A stretch of 55,520 nt of DNA from Candidatus Iainarchaeum sp. (GTDB taxonomy: Archaea; Iainarchaeota; Iainarchaeia; Iainarchaeales; 1-14-0-10-31-34), in assembly GCA_017609625.1 (NCBI GenBank), contig JAFCDN010000006.1:1-55520 (forward strand), given 5' to 3'. Shown piece by piece: positions 43,666 through 51,103 of the stretch; the stretch's first letter is position 1; each line of letters starts with the position of its first letter. The position numbers and the translations under genes are program-made. Below the pieces are notes generated by a model, which was given only the letters and a program-made list of their open reading frames with translations, ran no database searches and was not told the DNA's origin.

Positions 43666-44310
43666 TTATTCTTTTTTATCTTCTTCTTTTGATTCTTCAG
43701 CTGGAGCTTCTTCAGTTTTTTCTTCTGCTAACTCTTCAGTTTTTTCTTCTGCTGGAGCTGAATCTTCTGCTGCAGCGTCAGCTGTTTCTTCTGAATCTTC
43801 TGCTGAATCCTGTGAATCATCTGCAGATGAGTCTTCTGAAGCTGAATCTTCTGCTGAAGCTGAATCTTCTGCTGAAGCTGAATCTTCTGCTGAAGCTGAA
43901 TCTCTGTCTCTGTTTCCTCTGTTTCTGTTTCTATCCCTGTCGCCAAATCTTCTTGGCCCTCTTTCAAATTCTTTGTCTGAAACATTGTTGTCAGAGTTTA
44001 TTTCAGAAACTTCTTTTTCTGAATCAGTTAATTCTCCGTATCTTCCGATATTCATTCTTAAGCTGTTTTTGAATAAAGAAGTATAGCCGTTTGCTATTTT
44101 GTAAGATTTTTCTACTTCAACTTTGTCAATCATGTCGTCCCATAAAGTTAACAGGATTGTTCCTGAATCGTCTCCAACTAAAACTTCCGTTACTTTATGG
44201 TTTGAGTTGTCAAGTTTTGAAGTGACTTCTCTTACTTCGTTTTTTTCCAATACTTTTACATTTAATTCAACCCTTTTCTGAAAAGGTCTTAATTCTGTTA
44301 TTTTATTCAT
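43666..44310 (-). CDS. Single-stranded DNA-binding OB-fold protein with acidic repeat tail
   Basis: 214 residues, GGAGGAT before the ATG. Residues about 1-105 are one OB-fold of the crenarchaeal SSB / RPA-like type (ITELRPFQKRVELNVKVLEK, EVLVGDDSGTILLTLWDD, VEKSYKIANGYTSLFKNSLR, MNIGRYGEL). Then an Arg/Asn/Asp-rich spacer (RFGDRDRNRNRGNRDRD), followed by about 75 residues of Ser/Ala/Glu/Asp repeats (SASAED repeated) to the end. The acidic tail recalls bacterial SSB tails that dock partner proteins. Likely the replication or repair SSB. Confidence 0.85.
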   Translation of the reverse strand: MNKITELRPFQKRVELNVKVLEKNEVREVTSKLDNSNHKVTEVLVGDDSGTILLTLWDDMIDKVEVEKSYKIANGYTSLFKNSLRMNIGRYGELTDSEKEVSEINSDNNVSDKEFERGPRRFGDRDRNRNRGNRDRDSASAEDSASAEDSASAEDSASEDSSADDSQDSAEDSEETADAAAEDSAPAEEKTEELAEEKTEEAPAEESKEEDKKE

Positions 44311-44422
44311 TTGTAAATCCTCCGGTTAATCAACGAACAATGCTAAAAAAAAAAGCTTAGAATCCGTTAAGGTATAACAGTATTAACACTTGCAAAAAAA
44401 CGTTTAAAAAGCAGACGTTTCA

Positions 44423-44519
44423 TCGCGGTTCCGTCCGCGAGTGACGAGGCACGACATAAAGTCGTGCTGGCACAACCAAAGGTTGTGCGTTTTTTGTTGC
44501 ACCTTTTCTTAAAAGGTGC
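44423..44519 (+). repeat. Intergenic multi-hairpin array (locus B)
   Basis: Four perfect hairpins in a row: TCGCGG/CCGCGA (44423-44440), GCACGAC/GTCGTGC (44449-44467), GCACAACC/GGTTGTGC (44470-44488) and GCACCTTTT/AAAAGGTGC (44499-44519). The order, loop sizes and the spacers around CGCGAG...CGAGGCACGAC match the reverse complement of locus A, while the stem sequences differ but stay complementary. Confidence 0.88.
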
Positions 44520-44558
44520 TGGCAATGCATAAAGCTATAAAAAAATAAAGAAAAAGAA

Positions 44559-44608
44559 GAGGGATTTATCCCTCGTTTTTTTGCTCAAACTTTTTTCGAA
44601 AAAGTTTG
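44559..44608 (-). terminator. Terminator-like hairpin plus repeat hairpin after membrane gene
   Basis: On the minus strand, GAGGGAT/ATCCCTC (44559-44574) is followed by a T-rich run (44540-44558), a plausible end for the upstream MscS-related gene. Between it and the stop codon sits a repeat-family hairpin CAAACTTTTT/AAAAAGTTTG (44586-44608) with the GAGCAAAA trailer. Confidence 0.55.
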
Positions 44609-44616
44609 AAAGGTTT

Positions 44617-45300
44617 CTAAAATCCTTTTCTCAATTCCATTACAAAGTTTTTGATGTCTTTTTTGAAGGACAAGCCAAATGCTATTCCAAAGATTAAAGC
44701 AATTACTACAACCAATACTGTAAAAGCTATTCTAAATGCTTCAACCAGGATTGTAGTGTCAAATCCTACATGAGTTAAAGCCATTACAACAACTAAATAC
44801 ATTACCAGTACTTCTGCTAACACGCCAAAAGTGTCTTTCTTTGGATAGCTGGTTTTGTTGATTGTGTTCCTTACATATCTTGCAAGATAAAATCCAACTG
44901 CAAGCAACAGGATTGCACCTAAAACCAATGGAATCTCATGAACTAAAACGCTCATAAAGTCTGCAAGAACATTTAATGAAAGGAATCCTACTGCCTGAGC
45001 CAAAAAGAGAACTAAAACATACCATTTAACCAATTCTCCTATAAGAGAAGAAAAAGAAACACCGCCAATTGCATGAGGCAATTCGTGTGAATCTAAAAAG
45101 TGGTCAATTTTCAGGTATTTGATTATTTCAATTACAACTCTTTTCAGAACCAAAGCAACTACATATCCAATAAATAACAGGATTAATGCAACTGCGATTC
45201 CTGGAAGTACTGCAACTGTTCCATCATATAATGCTTTAACTGAACCCCAAATTCCTTGTCCAAGTAAACCAAAAAAGTCTACTGCTTCTTCACCAACCAT
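44617..45300 (-). CDS. MscS-related conserved TM-helix membrane protein
   Basis: 227 residues, GGTGAT before the ATG. Four to five membrane helices; the paired pattern LPGIAVALILLFIGYVVALV with KRVV, and LVLGAILLLAVGFYLARYVR, is the 'conserved TM helix' repeat found next to and within MscS-like channels. There is no beta-domain of MscS, so it is not a full mechanosensitive channel. A role in osmotic response or as a small channel is inferred. Monocistronic. Confidence 0.8.
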   Translation of the reverse strand: MVGEEAVDFFGLLGQGIWGSVKALYDGTVAVLPGIAVALILLFIGYVVALVLKRVVIEIIKYLKIDHFLDSHELPHAIGGVSFSSLIGELVKWYVLVLFLAQAVGFLSLNVLADFMSVLVHEIPLVLGAILLLAVGFYLARYVRNTINKTSYPKKDTFGVLAEVLVMYLVVVMALTHVGFDTTILVEAFRIAFTVLVVVIALIFGIAFGLSFKKDIKNFVMELRKGF

Positions 45301-45348
45301 AAATTTATCACCTTTAAAAAATGTATTTTCTTAAATAATCTGTCTTTT

Positions 45349-45882
45349 CTATTTAAAAACGTTATACATTAAATCGCTTGTTTTGGCAAATAAATCCTCC
45401 AAAGAAGAATTATTTTCTATTTTATAGTCAGCCAAAGCAAAAATTTTTTTCATTCCTTTTTTTTCTTCATCTGATTTATCCCTTAAATGAAACTCTTTTT
45501 CTTCCTGCGGATCAATTTCACTTCTTCTTTCAAAACGCTTTTCTTCCGGAGTTTTAATCAGCAAAACTTTTGCCTGCGGGAATTTTTCTTTAATTAATTC
45601 AACTTCTTCTAGAGAACGCGGGCCGACAAAAACAATCTTTTCTTCTTCTCTTACTTTCTCTAAAGTTTTTTTTGCAAGCACATTCATTCCAAACTCTTTT
45701 CTTAATTCATCTCCAAGTAATGCCATGCTCTGCTTTGAAACCTCTTTTCCTTTTTCTTTAAGAATTTCTTCCAGCACAGAAGAAAAAACAAACTTTTTGA
45801 AAGCAAATTTTTCTTCTAGAAAGTCTGCTACAGTGTCTTTTCCTGAGCGGGCTTTTCCTAGGAGAATCAAAACTTGTTTCAT
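45349..45882 (-). CDS. P-loop nucleoside monophosphate/dephospho-CoA kinase-like protein
   Basis: 177 residues from ATG 45882; the frame is open much farther upstream, but that stretch lies over the divergent gene and is rejected. LILLGKARSGKDTVADFLEE is the Walker A loop (GKARSGKDT), VFVGPRSLEEVELI a Walker B-like strand with a following Arg, and a lid-like helix rich in Arg and Glu follows (ERRSEIDPQEEKEFHLRDKS). The fold is that of NMP kinases and CoaE; the substrate cannot be read from the sequence. Confidence 0.82.
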   Translation of the reverse strand: MKQVLILLGKARSGKDTVADFLEEKFAFKKFVFSSVLEEILKEKGKEVSKQSMALLGDELRKEFGMNVLAKKTLEKVREEEKIVFVGPRSLEEVELIKEKFPQAKVLLIKTPEEKRFERRSEIDPQEEKEFHLRDKSDEEKKGMKKIFALADYKIENNSSLEDLFAKTSDLMYNVFK

Positions 45883-45930
45883 ACGGAAAGAATGAAAGAA
45901 AAGAAATAAAAAGAAAAAGAAAAGAGTTAA

Positions 45931-45940
45931 GTTTAATAAA
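45931..45940 (+). promoter_or_regulatory. TATA-like box, leaderless architecture
   Basis: GTTTAATAAA starts 31 nt before ATG 45962, with no Shine-Dalgarno sequence between. Confidence 0.4.
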
Positions 45941-45961
45941 AACCAAAAACACTGTTTTGTT

Positions 45962-46660
45962 ATGTCAAAACCAATTTCCGCTTTAGCAAGAAGACAGTCT
46001 GCAATCAGAGCAGAAGTCCAGCAAAGGTTTGCTGCAGGAAAAAAAAGACATCTTAAAATGCTTGCAAGGAAAATGCAAAATATCAGAGAAAGAAAAATTT
46101 CCCCTGAAGAATATAAAAAATTATGGGAAAAAATAGAACAATTGCAATGCGGGTATATGAAAAATGATGTATATGTAATTGAAACAGATTTAGGCAAAAG
46201 AGAGTTTTCTGTTAAAGAACTCAAAGAAAGATTTAATAGAATTAAAAAATTAAGAACAGTGTGCGAAGATGATATGAGAATGGCTGTATCAGACATGCAA
46301 AGTGAAAGCAAAAGAAAGAATGCAAAAGAAGAGTTTGAAAAAGCAAAAAAACTTTTTAAGCGCACTGATAAAGCTCTTTATAAGGTAATGCAGGAACTGA
46401 TTGTGCAGAAAAAAATTGAAGGAAAAGAACAGCCTAAAACAGAAAAAAAACCTAAAACAAGAGCATCTGTTGAGACATTAGCTCAAATAAGAAAAAGAAT
46501 AATAAGGGAATTAATGGAAAAACCGCCTGCAGGTTTTCCTAAAAATTTTGCCAGGCTTAGCAGGACTTCAAGAGAAAAATTTGTACAAAATCAGCGTGAA
46601 TTATTAACAAAACTAGTTAACGATGAAATAGCAAGGCAAAAATCTGAAAGAAAAAGCTAA
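45962..46660 (+). CDS. Helical, charged hypothetical protein
   Basis: 232 residues, almost all helix, Lys/Arg/Glu-rich, with coiled-coil-like segments (about 30-60 and 75-135) and a small strand-containing section (CGYMKNDVYVIETDLGKREF). C-terminal helix ends in KLVNDEIARQKSERKS. No membrane segment or catalytic motif. No family is recognised. It is divergent from the P-loop kinase and converges on the thermosome gene. Confidence 0.7.
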   Translation: MSKPISALARRQSAIRAEVQQRFAAGKKRHLKMLARKMQNIRERKISPEEYKKLWEKIEQLQCGYMKNDVYVIETDLGKREFSVKELKERFNRIKKLRTVCEDDMRMAVSDMQSESKRKNAKEEFEKAKKLFKRTDKALYKVMQELIVQKKIEGKEQPKTEKKPKTRASVETLAQIRKRIIRELMEKPPAGFPKNFARLSRTSREKFVQNQRELLTKLVNDEIARQKSERKS

Positions 46661-46682
46661 AGTTTAAAAAAAAAGAAAAAAA

Positions 46683-46757
46683 GCAAGACTTTAAGTCTTG
46701 CCAGCTCTATCGAGCGCAGCGAAGATAGTGCTTCGCACTCAACTGCCAAAACAGTTG
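46683..46757 (+). repeat. Intergenic multi-hairpin array (locus C)
   Basis: GCAAGACT/AGTCTTGC (46683-46701) repeats the stem of a locus A hairpin. Then CTATC/GATAG enclosing GAGCGCAGCG (46707-46728), AGTGC/GCACT with loop TTC (46727-46739), and CAACTG/CAGTTG (46740-46757). It fills the gap between two convergent genes and ends just before the thermosome stop codon. Confidence 0.8.
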
Positions 46758-46759
46758 AA

Positions 46760-48409
46760 TTACATCATTGGCATTCCGCCCATGCCGCCCATTGCTTCTG
46801 GAGGCATTGGAGGAGCTCCGCCTTTGCTTGAACCTGCAATAATGTCGTCGATTCTTAGAATCATTTCAGTTACTTCTGAAGCTGAAGTGATTGCCTGTGT
46901 TTTAACTGACAAAGGCTCAATTACTTTTTCTGCATTTAAGTCTGTCAGTTCTGATTTGTAGACATCTACTCCAATGTATTTTCCTGAAGCACTTGAGTGT
47001 TTTGAACGCAGGCTTACTAAAGTGTCTATTGGATCCATTCCTGCAGTTTCAGCTAAAGTTCTTGGAATTATTTCCAGGGTTTCAGCAAAAGCATCTATTG
47101 CTAATTGTTCTCTTCCGCCAATGCTTTTAGCATATTCGCGGAGTTTAACTGCAACTTCTATTTCGCTGCTTCCTCCGCCTGCAACAACTTTTCCTACTTT
47201 AATTGCAGAAATAACTGCTCCAAAAGCGTCATTCAAAGCTCTTTCTGCTTCATCCATTATATGGTCTGAACCGCCTCTTACAAGAACTGTAACTGCTTTA
47301 GGGTTTTTGCATCCTTCAACAAAAATCATGTCTTCGTTTGAAACTTTTCTTGAGTTCACGTTTTCTGCGTTGCCTAAATCGCTTGAAGAAAGGTCTGAAA
47401 TTCTTGTAATGATTTTTGCTCCGGTTGATTTTGCTAAAAGACCCATGTCAGATTTTTTTACTCTTCTTACTGCAAGGATTCCGTGTTTTGCCAAAAAATG
47501 CTGTGCTAAATCATCAATTCCTTTCTGGCAGAAAACAACATTTGCTTCTGAAGCTTTTATTTTTTCAACCATGTCGTTAAGCATTTTTTCTTCCTGGTCA
47601 ATAAAAGACTGCAGCTGGTCTGGAGAAGTTATCTGGATTTTTGCATCAGTTTCTGTTTCTTTTATTTCTAAAGCTGAATCAATTAAAGCGATTTTTGCAT
47701 TCTTCATTTTTCTTGGCATTCCTTCGTTTACAATTTCTTTGTCTATTACTACTCCTTTAATTAATTCAGAATCTGTAAGACCTGCTCCGCCTTTTTTTTC
47801 TACTTTAATTTTGTCTCTGTCAACAGAAGTTTTTCCGTTGTCGTCTTCTGAAACAACTGAAACTGCTTCTACAACCAAATCTGCTAATTCAGTTGAAGCT
47901 TCAGCTGCTTTTCCTGTCATTGAAGTTACTGCAATGTCTTTCAAAATTCCTTCATCTTTTATGCTGACTGAATCAGCTAATTCATTATAGAATTCTTTTG
48001 ATTTTTTTGCAGCCATTCTATAGCCGTTAATTATAATTGAAGAATGAATGTCATCGTCAAGCATTTTCTCTGCTTTGTGCAGTAAGTTTCCTGCTAAAAC
48101 CACAACTGTAGTGGTTCCGTCTCCGACTTCATTATCCTGTGTTTTTGCAACTTCTACAAGCATTTTTCCAACCGGATGGTCTATGCTCATTTCGCCTAAA
48201 ATTGTTGCTCCGTCATTTGAAACAGTTACATCGCCTAAATCGTCTACAATCATTTTGTCCATTCCTTTTGGACCTAAAGTAGACTTGATTGCGTTTGCAA
48301 CTGCTTTTGCAATCAAAATATTAATTCTCTGTGCATCCCTTCCTCTGGTTCTTTTTGCCCCGTCAGAAAGAAATACAACCTGTTGGTTCATATTGTCTGT
48401 TTGTGCCAT
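46760..48409 (-). CDS. thsA: Thermosome subunit (group II chaperonin)
   Basis: 549 residues, complete. ATP-driven protein-folding cage of archaea. [24 protein letters not shown] is the N-terminal signature (quoted in part), VSNDGATIL and [13 protein letters not shown] the nucleotide-binding loops, [14 protein letters not shown] a conserved equatorial motif, and the end is the usual Gly-Gly-Met-rich tail. GGAGGAG lies just before the ATG and TTTATAAACA (minus, near 48475) is a TATA box. Probably homo-oligomeric if no second subunit exists elsewhere. Confidence 0.97.
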   Translation of the reverse strand: MAQTDNMNQQVVFLSDGAKRTRGRDAQRINILIAKAVANAIKSTLGPKGMDKMIVDDLGDVTVSNDGATILGEMSIDHPVGKMLVEVAKTQDNEVGDGTTTVVVLAGNLLHKAEKMLDDDIHSSIIINGYRMAAKKSKEFYNELADSVSIKDEGILKDIAVTSMTGKAAEASTELADLVVEAVSVVSEDDNGKTSVDRDKIKVEKKGGAGLTDSELIKGVVIDKEIVNEGMPRKMKNAKIALIDSALEIKETETDAKIQITSPDQLQSFIDQEEKMLNDMVEKIKASEANVVFCQKGIDDLAQHFLAKHGILAVRRVKKSDMGLLAKSTGAKIITRISDLSSSDLGNAENVNSRKVSNEDMIFVEGCKNPKAVTVLVRGGSDHIMDEAERALNDAFGAVISAIKVGKVVAGGGSSEIEVAVKLREYAKSIGGREQLAIDAFAETLEIIPRTLAETAGMDPIDTLVSLRSKHSSASGKYIGVDVYKSELTDLNAEKVIEPLSVKTQAITSASEVTEMILRIDDIIAGSSKGGAPPMPPEAMGGMGGMPMM

Positions 48410-48470
48410 AAATTACTCCTCCTAATATAATTGACATTAAAAATAGTACATAAAAATTGATGGATATAAA

Positions 48471-48480
48471 TGTTTATAAA
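48471..48480 (-). promoter_or_regulatory. TATA box of the thermosome gene
   Basis: TTTATAAACA, about 65-70 nt upstream of ATG 48409, giving a leader of some 40 nt with a strong GGAGGAG site. The rest of 48410-48569 shows no gene. Confidence 0.5.
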
Positions 48481-48569
48481 TCTTTTTGATAGATATGAAA
48501 GATTATTTGTAAAGCTGTACTTGTTGCAGACTTTGAAAAAGCATACAAACCTTGACAGGTTAAATTCTA

Positions 48570-49193
48570 TCATATTCCTATCATAGGGTTAAACTCTTTT
48601 CCTGCCTCTAACGCTCCTTTATGACCAGAAATCATTGTTCTTACTCTACCATCTATTTCTTCCCTTAATGCATCTGTTAATAAAGCAATCTTTGTTTCTT
48701 TGGGGATATTTTTGGCTCTGCAGATTGCGTCAACAGAAAAAGATCTGACATAAATAGAACCATCATTTATAATTACTCTTTTTATAGTATCAATATCTTT
48801 AGCTCCTTCAATCTCAACCACGCCTTGGAAAGAGAGAAGTCTAATTGTCTCGTCTTTATCAGTTAAAGCAGATTTCTTTAAAGCCTTAACTCCAGCCCTG
48901 CCCCCATGACGTTTTAAACAGTTACATGCCTTCCATCTTGTGTGTTTTTCGGGATGATCAATCAGCACTTTACCCAAAGCCAATACTGCAACTCTCTTTT
49001 GAGTTGACGAAAAATGTCTAAACATTCCTGCCACTGTAGCATACAGTTCTGCAACTCCTTTGCGTCCCTCAAAAACTGCAACAAACTTTTTCACTAAACC
49101 AATTGTTGCTCTTGGTGCTCCAGCACCTCGATCAGTTTTAAGCCACCTAGGTTTTAAAACTCCAGACAATTTTTTTCCTCTAGCTCGACCCAT
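48570..49193 (-). CDS. HEAT-repeat-like helical protein
   Basis: 207 residues. Repeated helical hairpins such as RVAVLALGKVLIDHPEKHTR, RWKACNCLKRHGGRAGVKAL, ETIRLLSFQGVVEIEGAKDI and VRSFSVDAICRAKNIPKETK follow the HEAT/PBS-lyase repeat pattern, about 30 residues each. The basic N-terminus (GRARGKKLSGVLKPRWLK) could bind nucleic acid. The function is unknown; such folds usually mediate protein contacts. Promoter likely near 49205-49220 (TATTTAAA-like on the minus strand). Confidence 0.68.
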   Translation of the reverse strand: MGRARGKKLSGVLKPRWLKTDRGAGAPRATIGLVKKFVAVFEGRKGVAELYATVAGMFRHFSSTQKRVAVLALGKVLIDHPEKHTRWKACNCLKRHGGRAGVKALKKSALTDKDETIRLLSFQGVVEIEGAKDIDTIKRVIINDGSIYVRSFSVDAICRAKNIPKETKIALLTDALREEIDGRVRTMISGHKGALEAGKEFNPMIGI

Positions 49194-49272
49194 ACTAAAT
49201 AGTATAAAAATACAAATATTTAAAGGCTTTGCAAAAAGAAATCCTGCACTTCATTCCTTAACCTTCTTTTCA

Positions 49273-49542
49273 TTAGAATCTATAAACCTCATCGTGGTGC
49301 TTGAACATTTCAACTGTAACTGTTTTATCTTTTTCCTGAACTGAATAAACCAAAACAAAGCTTTTCATAATGTGGACTCTTCGTAGATTTTTCATTGACG
49401 CTCTTAAAGGCTTAAAGTAAGAGAGATTCTCAAGAATCTGCTTTAGTTTTCTTCTGATTGCTTTCTCCATCTCTTTATTTTTTTTAGCGTGCTTTTTTAT
49501 CTCTTGTTTAGCAGTTTCTTTATACTCCAAAGAATAAACCAT
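49273..49542 (-). CDS. RelE/ParE-superfamily toxin
   Basis: 89 residues from ATG 49542, 4 nt after the antitoxin stop. The frame is open upstream within the antitoxin gene but that part is not conserved-looking. YSLEYKETAKQEIKKHAKKN, then a helix, NLSYFKPLRASMKNLRRVHI and SFVLVYSVQEKDKTVTVEMF and HHDEVYRF match the RelE/ParE order with terminal His-His and Tyr-Arg. The family cleaves mRNA at the ribosome or poisons gyrase; which one is not resolved. Confidence 0.82.
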   Translation of the reverse strand: MVYSLEYKETAKQEIKKHAKKNKEMEKAIRRKLKQILENLSYFKPLRASMKNLRRVHIMKSFVLVYSVQEKDKTVTVEMFKHHDEVYRF

Positions 49543-49546
49543 AAAA

Positions 49547-49801
49547 TCACTTGAATAAGTCGTCAATGCTTTTTGCTTTAACAGATTTTTCTTTGCTTCT
49601 CTTAACAAGCTCTTTTACAAACTCTTTCTTTAAAGGCAGTTCATCCACTGGACTGTAATCAACTCCAACCAAATGGTATTCTTTATCCAGTTCAAGTAAA
49701 CCCAACCTGATAGCTTCAGCTCTTGTTTTTACAAGGCCTTTATCAATTGCTTTCTCAATTATTTCTTCTAGATGGCCTTTAAACTCTAAACTCAAATTCA
49801 T
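49547..49801 (-). CDS. Ribbon-helix-helix antitoxin
   Basis: 84 residues, GGTGAT upstream. MNLSLEFKGHLEEIIEKAID then GLVKTRAEAIRLGLLELDKE looks like an RHH strand-helix-helix DNA-binding domain, and the acidic-basic C-terminal half (DELPLKKEFVKELVKRSKEK) would wrap the toxin. The order antitoxin-toxin with a 4-nt gap is standard for type II modules. Confidence 0.82.
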   Translation of the reverse strand: MNLSLEFKGHLEEIIEKAIDKGLVKTRAEAIRLGLLELDKEYHLVGVDYSPVDELPLKKEFVKELVKRSKEKSVKAKSIDDLFK

Positions 49802-49810
49802 GGTAAATCA

Positions 49811-49825
49811 CCATTAAAATAATGG
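49811..49825. promoter_or_regulatory. Palindromic operator candidate of the toxin-antitoxin module
   Basis: CCATT-AAAAT-AATGG sits about 10 nt upstream of the antitoxin ATG, next to an AT-rich TATA-like stretch (about 49827-49841). RHH antitoxins usually repress their own promoter by binding such inverted repeats. Confidence 0.5.
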
Positions 49826-49930
49826 CATAAATATTATTTAAATGTTGTGGTTTTTAGGAAAAAAAGAAAAAAACAGAAGTGGAATTTTATTCCACTTGTT
49901 CGAATTTTGCCTGAAACAAGCAAACTCCTA

Positions 49931-49954
49931 AAAAAACTTTCATACAAGTTTTTT
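49931..49954 (+). repeat. Hairpin directly upstream of mtnA
   Basis: Arms AAAAAACTT/AAGTTTTTT (9 bp, loop TCATAC), followed by CTGAGCAAAA and then the ATG at 49965. The trailer and stem type match the dispersed family. It may lie in the mRNA leader and affect initiation. Confidence 0.65.
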
Positions 49955-49964
49955 CTGAGCAAAA

Positions 49965-51059
49965 ATGAAAGTAAAAGGAAAACATTTCAGAACCATCTGG
50001 CTGAAAAAAGGAGAAGAAGAGACAGTGCAGATTATTGACCAGAGAAATCTTCCGCACGAGTTTGTAATAGAAGATTTGAAGAACGTGAAAGAAACTGCTA
50101 AAGCAATAAAAGAAATGCATGTGCGCGGAGCTCCGTTGATTGGAGCAACTGTAGGGTTTGGAATATACCTTGCAAGTTTGAGTGCTGAATCAAATAAAGA
50201 GATAGAAGAAGCTGGAGAAAAATTAATTTCCACAAGACCCACTGCAATTGATTTGGGATGGGCAGTAAAAAAACAACTGGAAGAAATCAAAAAAGGAAAT
50301 TCCCTGGAAGAAAAAAGAGAATTGCTGAAAAAAAATGCGCAAAAAATTGCAGATGAATCTGCAGAGCAATGCAGAAAAATAGGAGAGAACGGAGCAGAGA
50401 TAATCAAAAAAATCTCTGAAGAAAAGAATCGAAAAACTGTGAATATTTTAACGCACTGCAATGCAGGCTGGCTGGCTTGCGTTGATTTTGGAACAGCAAC
50501 TGCTCCAATCTATAAAGCATTTGATGATGGAATTGATTTGCATGTCTGGGTTGATGAAACAAGGCCAAGGAACCAGGGGGCAAGATTGACTGCATGGGAA
50601 TTATTAGAACATGGAGTAAAGCATTCAGTTATTGCAGATAATGCTGGCGGGCATTTAATGCAAAAAGGTTTGGTTGATTTGTGTTTAGTAGGAACAGACA
50701 GGACAACTTTTACCGGAGATGTGGCAAACAAAATCGGAACTTATCTAAAAGCTCTTGCAGCAAAAGATAATGAAATTCCTTTTTATGTTGCACTTCCTTC
50801 AAGCACTTTTGACTGGAATTTAAGAGACGGAAAAGAAATTCCAATAGAGGAGAGGGGTGCAGAAGAAGTTAAATTTATTCAAGGACTGCTTAAAGGAAAA
50901 GTGAAAAAAGTTCTGCTTACGCCGGAGAAAAGCATTGCAGTAAATTATGCTTTTGATGTAACTCCTGCAAGACTTGTAACAGGGCTGATTACTGAAAGAG
51001 GAATCTGCAAAGCAGAAGAAAAAAGTGTTTTAAAATTGTTTCCTGAATTCAAAAAATAA
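49965..51059 (+). CDS. mtnA: Methylthioribose-1-phosphate isomerase-like (aIF2B-related) protein
   Basis: 364 residues, full length. MtnA converts 5-methylthioribose-1-phosphate to methylthioribulose-1-phosphate in methionine salvage. MHVRGAPLIGATVGFGIYLA, LTHCNAGWLAC (catalytic-type Cys165), DETRPRNQGARLTAWEL, VGTDRTTFTGDVANKIGTY and YVALPSSTFDW are family signatures. The related ribose-1,5-bisphosphate isomerase of the archaeal AMP pathway is shorter and differs at these sites, so it is less likely. It starts the malic enzyme-fumarase-RuBisCO-like cluster, which strongly suggests a RuBisCO-like protein acting on its product. Confidence 0.9.
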   Translation: MKVKGKHFRTIWLKKGEEETVQIIDQRNLPHEFVIEDLKNVKETAKAIKEMHVRGAPLIGATVGFGIYLASLSAESNKEIEEAGEKLISTRPTAIDLGWAVKKQLEEIKKGNSLEEKRELLKKNAQKIADESAEQCRKIGENGAEIIKKISEEKNRKTVNILTHCNAGWLACVDFGTATAPIYKAFDDGIDLHVWVDETRPRNQGARLTAWELLEHGVKHSVIADNAGGHLMQKGLVDLCLVGTDRTTFTGDVANKIGTYLKALAAKDNEIPFYVALPSSTFDWNLRDGKEIPIEERGAEEVKFIQGLLKGKVKKVLLTPEKSIAVNYAFDVTPARLVTGLITERGICKAEEKSVLKLFPEFKK

Positions 51060-51071
51060 AGAGTTTTGATT

Positions 51072-51082
51072 GTTTTTAATAC
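51072..51082 (+). promoter_or_regulatory. TATA-like box before the malic enzyme gene
   Basis: GTTTTTAATAC starts 32 nt before ATG 51104, in the 44-nt gap after mtnA. The downstream four genes could have their own leaderless promoter besides readthrough from mtnA. Confidence 0.4.
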
Positions 51083-51103
51083 ATTTTCTTTCAAAAATAA
51101 TTC

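Larger units (their letters stand above)
44311..44616. other. 306-bp intergenic region dominated by hairpins
   Basis: No credible gene. From left to right: the leader of the SSB-like gene, an AT-rich stretch with TTTTTTGCAAG-type sequence, locus B of the multi-hairpin arrays (44423-44519), an A-rich segment, a terminator-like hairpin (44559-44574) and a repeat-family hairpin (44586-44608) beside the stop of the membrane protein gene. Confidence 0.75.

Noticed and set aside
45883-46365. N-terminal extension of the P-loop kinase
   Set aside because: The extra residues are antisense to the helical protein gene at 45962, and the ATG at 45882 gives a standard Walker A position.
18815-46757. CRISPR array
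   Set aside because: Hairpin units differ in sequence, have no regular spacer length and no cas genes are nearby.
46974-47990. Plus-strand open frame of 338 codons across the thermosome gene
   Set aside because: Shadow of a strongly conserved chaperonin on the other strand; the product is Ser/Ile-rich with no recognisable domain.
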